A program made the translations under genes and the position numbers. Positions 8,301-13,371 of a DNA stretch of 13,371 nt are shown piece by piece. Each line of letters starts with the position of its first letter. Positions within the stretch are counted from its first letter, which is position 1. Origin of the DNA: Trachelipus rathkii (taxonomy: Eukaryota > Arthropoda > Malacostraca > Isopoda > Trachelipodidae); the NCBI GenBank assembly GCA_015478945.1, contig JABUQX010078781.1, positions 40,001-53,371 of the forward strand, read 5' to 3'. Below the pieces are notes generated by a model that did not search any database, had not been told where the DNA came from, and worked only from the letters and a program-made list of their open reading frames with translations.

Positions 8301-8575
8301 AATAATAAAATAATAATAAGATAAAATAATTGAATAATTAATAATAATAATATCATAATGAATAAAATAATAATATAAAAGAATAATAACTAGATAATAA
8401 AATAATAATAATAATAATAAATAATAATATAATAATAGATAATAATGATAATTTATTATTATTATTATTATTATTATATTATTATTATTATTATTATTAT
8501 TATATTATTTTATTATTATTATTATTATTAATTATTATTTATACCATTTTATTATTATTATTATCGTATTATTGA
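8281..8575. repeat. Inverted (AAT)n / (ATT)n trinucleotide microsatellite
   Basis: The left half (about 8295-8450) is made of AAT units and the right half (about 8452-8570) of ATT units, so the two arms are reverse complements and can in principle form a hairpin or cruciform centred near 8451. Interruptions (ATG, TAG, AAATAATT) are more frequent in the left arm; the right arm has runs of up to about eight uninterrupted ATT units. Confidence 0.95.
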
Positions 8576-8741
8576 TTAGTATTATGCCAATTTACCAATT
8601 ATTGTTACTTGTGATTAGCGATTAAACCTTTTTAGTGCCTTTTATCATTGGATAAAACAGATTTGAATAAGTGCTTAAAGGGAAAAAGAATTGCAAACGG
8701 TGAACGTCCTAGAAGCGTAACTCTTTAAATTATTGAGTGTG

Positions 8742-9683
8742 ATGCTGCCGCTCCCTCCCATTCATTGGGTTCATCATACCTACTACTCCCGTCATCTTAT
8801 CAAGTACTTTGGGTCTGTCAAGAGCAAGAAGGCGTATAATGAGGGCAATAAAGTGATTACAGGGGTAAGATTGAATGCTCCCAATGTAAAAAAACTTCGA
8901 TTGACATTAAATCAACCCATCTAGCATTGAATCGTAATAACTTTACAAGATACTTTTTATTGAATTTTATTTCTTTTTAAATTTAAAATTCACATTTAAA
9001 TTTCACATATTTTTTATATAGTGAATAAGGATTATTAGCTTTTGGTATTTCCTTTTAGAAACATCCTTCTTGCAAGGAGCTGTGTATCTGCAATGAAGGA
9101 GGTAAGTGGCCCGGAGCATGCTAGGCAGCAGGAGACACCACAAAACATCAGACATCATTCCTCAGTCTACTTCGAAAATATTTAAAGAGAGAAGAGAGCT
9201 CTTGAGTGCTTTATAAGTAAAGTGTTTTATTAATTGATATTACTATAAGTTGTGTCACAACTGACAGGTTAAAAACTAACAGAATAACATCACAAAAATT
9301 TTCGATTTGCTTATATTTGAATGTCATTGTCATTATATATTTCTCATCAAATATTTTTTGTTTCTAGATTTCTGCTACATGACATTGGGCTATTCACATT
9401 GTGGAGTCTGAGTTCTTTGAATTTCTGTTCTACCTGAACTCTGATTTCCACTTACCCAACAGAAGAAAACGGAGGACTTGATTCATACTGCATAATAGGG
9501 AAGGCTAATCTAACCAACATTATCAGTAAGGTCAGATGCGGCCACAACCGCAGACAGCTTGACTGGGAACAACAAATAGGGAGTTTTCTTGGGATGACGG
9601 TTCACTTGATTAATTTTAATACTTTGAAGAGAGAGAGAGAATGCTATCTTGCCTATAGAGAAGTATCTGTTTCTCAGACCTAG
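8742..9683 (+). CDS. Candidate three-exon gene, unknown small protein
   Basis: Proposed exons are 8742-8864, 9059-9101 and 9463-9683, totalling 387 nt and about 128 residues. Exon 1 starts at ATG 8742 and ends ACAGGG before GTAAGA. The 43-nt exon 2 follows TATTTCCTTTTAG and ends GAAGGAG before GTAAGT. Exon 3 follows a CTGAT-like branch site and TTCCACTTACCCAACAG. Introns are 194 and 361 nt, phases 0 and 1, and the frame holds to TAG at 9681. Visible residues are PPIHWVHHTYYSRHLIKYFG, then KHPSCKELCICNEG, then EENGGLDSYCIIGKANLTN and RRQLDWEQQIGSFLGMTVH. No signal peptide, membrane segment or known family is seen; the middle is cysteine-rich. Alternative acceptors at 9368 and 9891 also keep frame. 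Support is splice signals and frame only; chance is a real alternative. Confidence 0.22.
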
Positions 9684-9877
9684 CACAGTCCAGCCAACAA
9701 TATATACGGATTTTCATCAGCATTGCATTGAGCGAAGTCAGTAAAAATCAATATGAAATATAACGTAATGCTGAAAAAAATTATAACTCCAAATTAAAAG
9801 GAAACACTAAATTAAAAAAATATATATCAGTTGTTTTTTTCTGTTTTAATATCTAATTCTGTGCGCTCTTTCGGTGG

Positions 9878-10009
9878 ATGTCTCATGCAGAAACGGTGAC
9901 GAAAAAGAAGAGAGAACAGCAACGATCTTGCAGGAAGATAGTGGTTAAGCGTGAGAGATGGCAGCAAATTAGTGACACAGAGGTTTGCAGACAAAACCTT
10001 TCTAGCTAG
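9878..10009 (+). CDS. Short basic open frame, possible alternative exon
   Basis: An ATG at 9878 opens 43 codons ending at TAG 10007-10009, rich in lysine and arginine (VTKKKREQQRSCRKIVVKRE). An acceptor-like CTCATGCAG ends at 9890. An exon beginning at 9891 would enter in phase 1, the phase in which the 43-nt exon at 9059-9101 ends, so it could be an alternative last exon of that model. No family is recognised. The purine-rich composition makes lysine/arginine runs likely by chance. Confidence 0.12.
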   Translation: MSHAETVTKKKREQQRSCRKIVVKRERWQQISDTEVCRQNLSS

Positions 10010-10312
10010 GAAATCTGCTTGAAGACATTAACATCTTGGCTACTAAGGATTTTTCAAATGTTCCTCGCTGGTCCTGCTAATGCAAGGATCTATTTATAAG
10101 ACACTTTACAAAGCCCAGGATTGTGGAATGCCAAACAGGAAAATCACTGCTGTTAGAATTAAGAAGGATTGAACACAGCTAAACACCAAATGCCTTACTC
10201 GCTGAAATCATATTATATTCTAATATAAAGATCTGCTTAGAACCTATGACGCAATGACACATATCAACAACATGTTGTATGGGAGCAAAAATTTTTAAAT
10301 AGAATTAATAAA
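10010..10312. other. Mixed-composition non-repeat sequence
   Basis: No frame of note, repeat copy or RNA fold is recognised. This could be intronic or intergenic. Confidence 0.4.
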
Positions 10313-10537
10313 ATGATAGGAAGTATATTCCATATCGAAATAATGGCGCCTATTGCTGTATTGATATGTTGCAGGAAGAAAAGAATGCGTACGCTGGAGT
10401 CTAATCTTCCTCCTCAAGGACAAAATCGGGGAAATGCAACGAGAGGTTGGAAAAATTTAACTATGCCAAAACTTAGTCAACTTGCTAAAGCAACCCAAGG
10501 CAAACAAAGGGAAAGAAAGGTTTTTGAACCGAGTTAG
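10313..10537 (+). CDS. Small open frame, unknown
   Basis: ATG 10313 opens 74 codons to a TAG at 10535. The first 20 residues are hydrophobic (IGSIFHIEIMAPIAVLICC) and the remainder is basic and polar (LPPQGQNRGNATRGWKNLTM, LSQLAKATQGKQRERK). A hydrophobic start before a polar tail could mimic a signal or membrane segment. However, an acceptor-like TATGTTGCAG ends at 10374, so the hydrophobic part may instead be intron and the polar part an exon. I recognise no domain. No promoter or poly(A) signal is tied to it. Confidence 0.15.
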   Translation: MIGSIFHIEIMAPIAVLICCRKKRMRTLESNLPPQGQNRGNATRGWKNLTMPKLSQLAKATQGKQRERKVFEPS

Positions 10538-10779
10538 CAGTCTTTTGATGATTTTGCAATTTGCTTATGGAAGCCCCTGCATATTCACAATCAACTCGGG
10601 TGGGACGTAGTTAAATGAGGAATACTAAGCTGCAGAGCAGGATACTGAAGAAAATAAAGTGTAATATTGCATCGAATCTTACTCGTTCACATTAAGGCAC
10701 TGAAGGTGAAGGGACTGAGTCTAGCTACTTTTTATGTGAGTTATTTTTTTATTGTTTTAAACAAACTTAGATCTCTTGT
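10538..10779. other. Mixed-composition sequence before a TA tract
   Basis: It contains one AATAAA at about 10653-10658 (GAAAATAAAGTG), which could serve as a poly(A) signal for a transcript from the region upstream. No coding frame is recognised. Confidence 0.35.
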
Positions 10780-11035
10780 AAATATATATATATTATAGTA
10801 TATTATATATATTATTATATATATATATAATAAATTATATATAATTTATATATATATATATATATTTAATATATATCATATATAATATAAATATGTATTA
10901 TATAATAGATATAATTAATATATATATATATATAGTAATATATATATTATATAGGTGTTACTATATATATATATATTAGTATTATATATGCTATATATAT
11001 AATATATATATATATATAGAATTTATGTATTTATC

Positions 11036-11068
<33 letters not shown>

Positions 11069-11150
11069 AATATATATATATCAATAATACTATACTATAT
11101 ATATATAGTATAGCTATACTATTAATTATATATATATATAGTATACAATT
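10780..11150. repeat. Imperfect (TA)n tract
   Basis: About 370 bp of TA with interruptions including ATAGGTGTTACTATA near 10950 and a GAATTTATGTATTTATC insertion near 11019. It includes several TATAGTATA palindromic junctions. Confidence 0.94.
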
Positions 11151-11248
11151 TATTGTATCACATATTATTACAAATACAATAGACTGACATAATAGTTCAA
11201 TGAAATTAAAAATTATTGAGTTATTGACAACCATTTTCAACTATTCAG

Positions 11249-11322
11249 GAATGAAGGTTATATCCAGCAGGACAGACTCTGAGGAGAAGGTTTGGGACAA
11301 TCTTGGCCTAGCTGTCCATTAA
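11249..11322 (+). CDS. Candidate 3' terminal coding exon, unknown
   Basis: A pyrimidine-containing tract ending CTATTCAG (AG at 11247-11248) precedes an open frame with residues MKVISSRTDSEEKVW and DNLGLAVH, stopping at TAA 11320-11322. AATAAA lies 45 nt further on, followed by a T/G-rich stretch, as expected of a last exon and short 3' UTR. The in-frame ATG 11251 lies almost at the exon start. Which upstream exon would join is unclear, since a TA tract of about 370 bp lies just upstream. No family is recognised. Confidence 0.2.
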
Positions 11323-11366
11323 AATGTTCACCAAGTATCTTCTCACTGTAAGAACATTTTCCGTGG

Positions 11367-11372
11367 AATAAA
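11367..11372 (+). promoter_or_regulatory. Possible polyadenylation signal AATAAA
   Basis: Canonical AATAAA followed about 20 nt later by GTGGATTGTTTTATT, a plausible downstream T/G-rich element. It pairs with the candidate terminal exon ending at 11322. In AT-rich DNA this hexamer is common, so support is weak. Confidence 0.25.
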
Positions 11373-11420
11373 GCAGGTCTGAAGTGGATTGTTTTATTAA
11401 GTTATATATAAAGATTAACT

Positions 11421-11500
11421 ACCCGCCGGGTGGCGGGCCGGCATACCAGCATTCAGCTCAGCGGCCGTAGGAGAGAGGTTGCTTTATCAGGGGCTCAGAC
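11421..11500. other. GC-rich patch with a perfect hairpin
   Basis: CCCGCC (11422-11427) and GGCGGG (11432-11437) form a perfect 6-bp stem around GGGT, followed by GCCGGC and a further GC-rich stretch (CAGCGGCCGTAGG). It is isolated in AT-rich DNA, like the island at 6511-6756. No T-run follows in the way a bacterial terminator would, and function is unknown. Confidence 0.5.
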
Positions 11501-11765
11501 TTCTATATACGAAAAGAGGCAGACCATGTCAATCCCTTCAAATTCTTGGAAAAAATTTATCTTTATAAGAAGGAATAATAGTGAACCTAATTAGAATGCA
11601 ATAAGGACGAGGAGGAAGAGATCTGATAATTGAATAAATTAAATCTTTCTGAAATTTTGTATATATAAGCTATTATTAGAGGTCCAGTTCTTTCAATTTG
11701 AAGATGTTTAAAAATAATATACCGTTTTATGAATAGGCTGAATTCTCAGCTAGCTATATCGTGCT
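11501..11765. other. AT-rich non-coding sequence
   Basis: No gene, RNA or repeat copy is recognised in this 265-bp stretch. Confidence 0.4.
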
Positions 11766-11975
11766 TGATATTTTTTATAGTAATTTTTTGCGCTCACTAA
11801 ATGTTGTACTTATTTAAAAAAAAACATTTGATGGCGACATGTGGGGGCTATGGGTTAGACGCATAGGGCGGATAAAATTGTTTTTGAAAATTTGTGTGCT
11901 TTTGACGCTTTGCGGGATAAATAAGTTGTTGCCAACCACTTGCCGGAGCTTATGCGTTTGCGACTTGTAAGGAGA
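11766..11975 (+). mobile_element. TTTGCG-rich segment, probable diverged copy 2 of the 7243 element
   Basis: TGTGCTTTTGACGCTTTGCG followed by GGATAAATAAG matches TGTGCTTTTGCGTTTGCGGG with CCGAAAT at 7321. Further TTTGCG motifs occur at 11787 and 11956. The reverse complement of the right part (GGTTGGCAACAACTTATTTA) loosely resembles the left end of copy 1. The copy is more decayed and its edges are uncertain. No transposase frame is seen; a minus-strand open frame across it has no recognised domain. Confidence 0.3.
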
Positions 11976-12059
11976 TTTTAAGGGGGTAAAGATGGAGAGA
12001 TGGCGGAGGCGTGCCGAGGAGAAGTCCAGCCTGATATAACGTATATATAGTAGTAGTAG

Positions 12060-12970
12060 GTTGTACATTATAATATAATATATAGATACGAAGTGCTGGG
12101 AGTAGTGGTTAAAGTAGATAGATTAATGCGGGAGGGTGGCGTACGATAGTGACGGTAAGTGGAGTATCGGGATATATACTGTATTAAGTGTAAGATAGTA
12201 GTGTGGGATATATGTCTAGAGTTCTGACTTTATAATAGAGAGTTGGGTACTTTGTATGAGATTGAGCTAGATAAGCGCGAGTATATAAAGATATAGAGAT
12301 CAGGATGCTATATAGGTAACATAGTATAGAGCATTATAGGTAAGGTGCAGGAGGAGAGAGGGGCAGATGACAGGTAGATAGGCGGAAGTGGTATCAGTGA
12401 ATAGTGAAGGTGATGTAGGTACTAGGCGAAGAGGGCACTGGATAAAGTCGTGGTGGGGCCCGCGAAGTAATTGAAGTAGGATGATAAAAGTATAGTGTGG
12501 TGAGAGTAAGGGGACGTAAGTAAGAGAGGAGGTAAGAGTGCGGATATCGAGGCTACAAAGTGGCGAAGAGAGAGGAGTGGGATGGTGCTGGATAGAGATG
12601 TGGATGGTGAGTGAGTAGGGATTATAATCATAGGGTAGCTGCGACTATGGAATTAGCTACTAGTGAAAGTGAGACTATGGGAAAGAGCGGGGAGGGATGA
12701 GGAAATAGTGGGTATCAGGGTACGATAATAATGAGGGTAGGCATATAGACGCCCGGAATAGCATAGAGTGATAATTGGATGGAGTGGGGGTGTAGATGGT
12801 ATGAAGGTATATATTGTATATTTATATTACGTAGGGGTGTAGAGAATAAAGAGGTGATAGTGCTACCCGTGGAGCTGGCAGAAAGGTAGGTAGTATAAGA
12901 ATGCTGTATGGGGGGCGGAGGGAGAGGAGACAGTTCATATCGCTGAGTCGCATCGATGTGAGAATTTAAA
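12060..12970. other. Long G-rich, C-poor strand-skewed region of unknown nature
   Basis: About 900 bp in which the plus strand is dominated by G, A and T. By hand count, 12421-12780 contains 139 G and 32 C. Words such as GTAG, ATAG, GAGG and GGTA recur without a fixed period, so it is not a tandem repeat I can define. No frame is convincing: the minus-strand serine/leucine/threonine-rich frame at 12422-12631 is what this composition gives. It could be very decayed repeat, an unusual satellite, or poorly called sequence. Confidence 0.6.
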
Positions 12971-12975
12971 GTTTT

Positions 12976-13120
12976 CTCATGACGGAAGATGATTAAACGA
13001 ATGGGTACTCGAAGAAGGCGCTATTAGGTTCTCCATCAGGTGATTGGGCCGACAAACGGTGCAGTAACCTATACACTGTTAAACTGAGGATTTGGTAAAT
13101 GACCAGATTTTTCTTTGTTA
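12976..13120. other. Ordinary-composition island with short open frames on both strands
   Basis: Composition returns to normal here. The plus-strand frame 12997-13098 is open for 33 codons (YSKKALLGSPSGDWADKR, then LYTVKLRIW). The minus-strand frame from about 13127 to 12993 is open for about 44 codons (SAQSPDGEPNSAFFEYPFV). Neither has an ATG start or a recognised family, and at most one can be real. It might be a fragment of a mobile-element ORF. Confidence 0.25.
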
Positions 13121-13371
13121 TAGTTATATATTATATATATTATATAATATATATATATATATTATTATATATAATAATATATGATATATAGTTATATAAT
13201 GTCAATACTAATATATGATAGTTATATATTATATATATATATATAATATATATATATATATATTATATATATATATAATATAATCTATATATATATATTA
13301 TATATAGGGTTTATATAATTACTATATATATATATCTATAATTATATATATATATAATGATAATATATATA
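13121..13371. repeat. Imperfect (TA)n tract at the right edge
   Basis: TA with TAATAT, GTTATA and AGGGTTTATA interruptions. It continues beyond the window. Confidence 0.94.

Noticed and set aside
8733..8924. Single-exon reading of 8733-8924 starting at TTG
   Set aside because: A TTG start is unlikely in a eukaryote, and the strong GTAAGA donor at 8865 makes the downstream part more likely intron. The ATG at 8742 was used in the spliced model.
11421..11440. Rho-independent terminator reading of the GC hairpin
   Set aside because: No T-run follows the stem and the window is eukaryotic in character.
11814..12068. 84-codon minus-strand frame
   Set aside because: It overlaps the TTTGCG-rich transposon-like segment, has no recognised domain, and the composition does not look coding.
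12422..12631. 69-codon Ser/Leu/Thr-rich minus-strand frame
   Set aside because: It is a consequence of the G-rich, C-poor plus strand and has no domain, start context or splice support.
1..13371. CRISPR array, bacterial operon, phage or toxin system, tRNA or rRNA genes
   Set aside because: Looked for on both strands. There are no spaced direct repeats of the right size, no ribosome-binding sites before long ORFs, no recognisable tRNA or rRNA sequence, and no ORF of useful length.

Overview
The window reads as eukaryotic, repeat-dominated DNA, most likely animal. Long imperfect (TA)n tracts, a long (TC)n array, an (AAT)n/(ATT)n array, degraded transposon ends and a few short GT-AG-bounded open frames all fit. 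There are no ribosome-binding sites, operons or long ORFs, and no rRNA, tRNA or CRISPR array is recognisable. Microsatellite density of this kind is known from decapod crustaceans such as penaeid shrimps, but that placement is inference from base composition and repeat style only.

Layout. Some fourteen blocks of degenerate (TA)n, from about 40 to about 760 bp, separate islands of more ordinary sequence. From left to right: a possible minus-strand exon at the edge (18-120); a degraded hAT-like DNA transposon with ATTCGG/CCGAAT subterminal motifs (494-1362); a (TC)n array (2193-2424); two diverged direct copies of an undescribed dispersed repeat (2740-2992 and 4432-4694); related or overlapping repeat copies at 5891-6060, 6163-6262, 6899-7017 (inverted) and 8244-8300; a GC-rich island with two poly-G runs (6511-6756) between the copies at 6163 and 6899; a GCGCAAA-rich transposon-like element (7243-7467) with a second diverged piece at 11766-11975; and an inverted (AAT)n/(ATT)n microsatellite (8281-8575).

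The longest stretch without TA tracts, about 8590-10780, is the best place to look for a gene. A three-exon plus-strand model (8742-8864, 9059-9101, 9463-9683) keeps one frame across two canonical introns and would encode about 128 residues of no family I recognise. Further short open frames with acceptor-like starts lie at 9878-10009 and 10313-10537, and a possible 3' terminal exon with AATAAA lies at 11249-11372. All are low-confidence models. The right part (about 12060-12970) is a G-rich, C-poor stretch with extreme strand skew and no recognised content, ending in a small ordinary island and another (TA)n tract.

No complete, confidently identified gene is present, and nothing amounts to a new multi-gene system. 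The most substantive new observation is the dispersed repeat family, whose copies abut TA, AAT or A-rich tracts and may have seeded the microsatellites.
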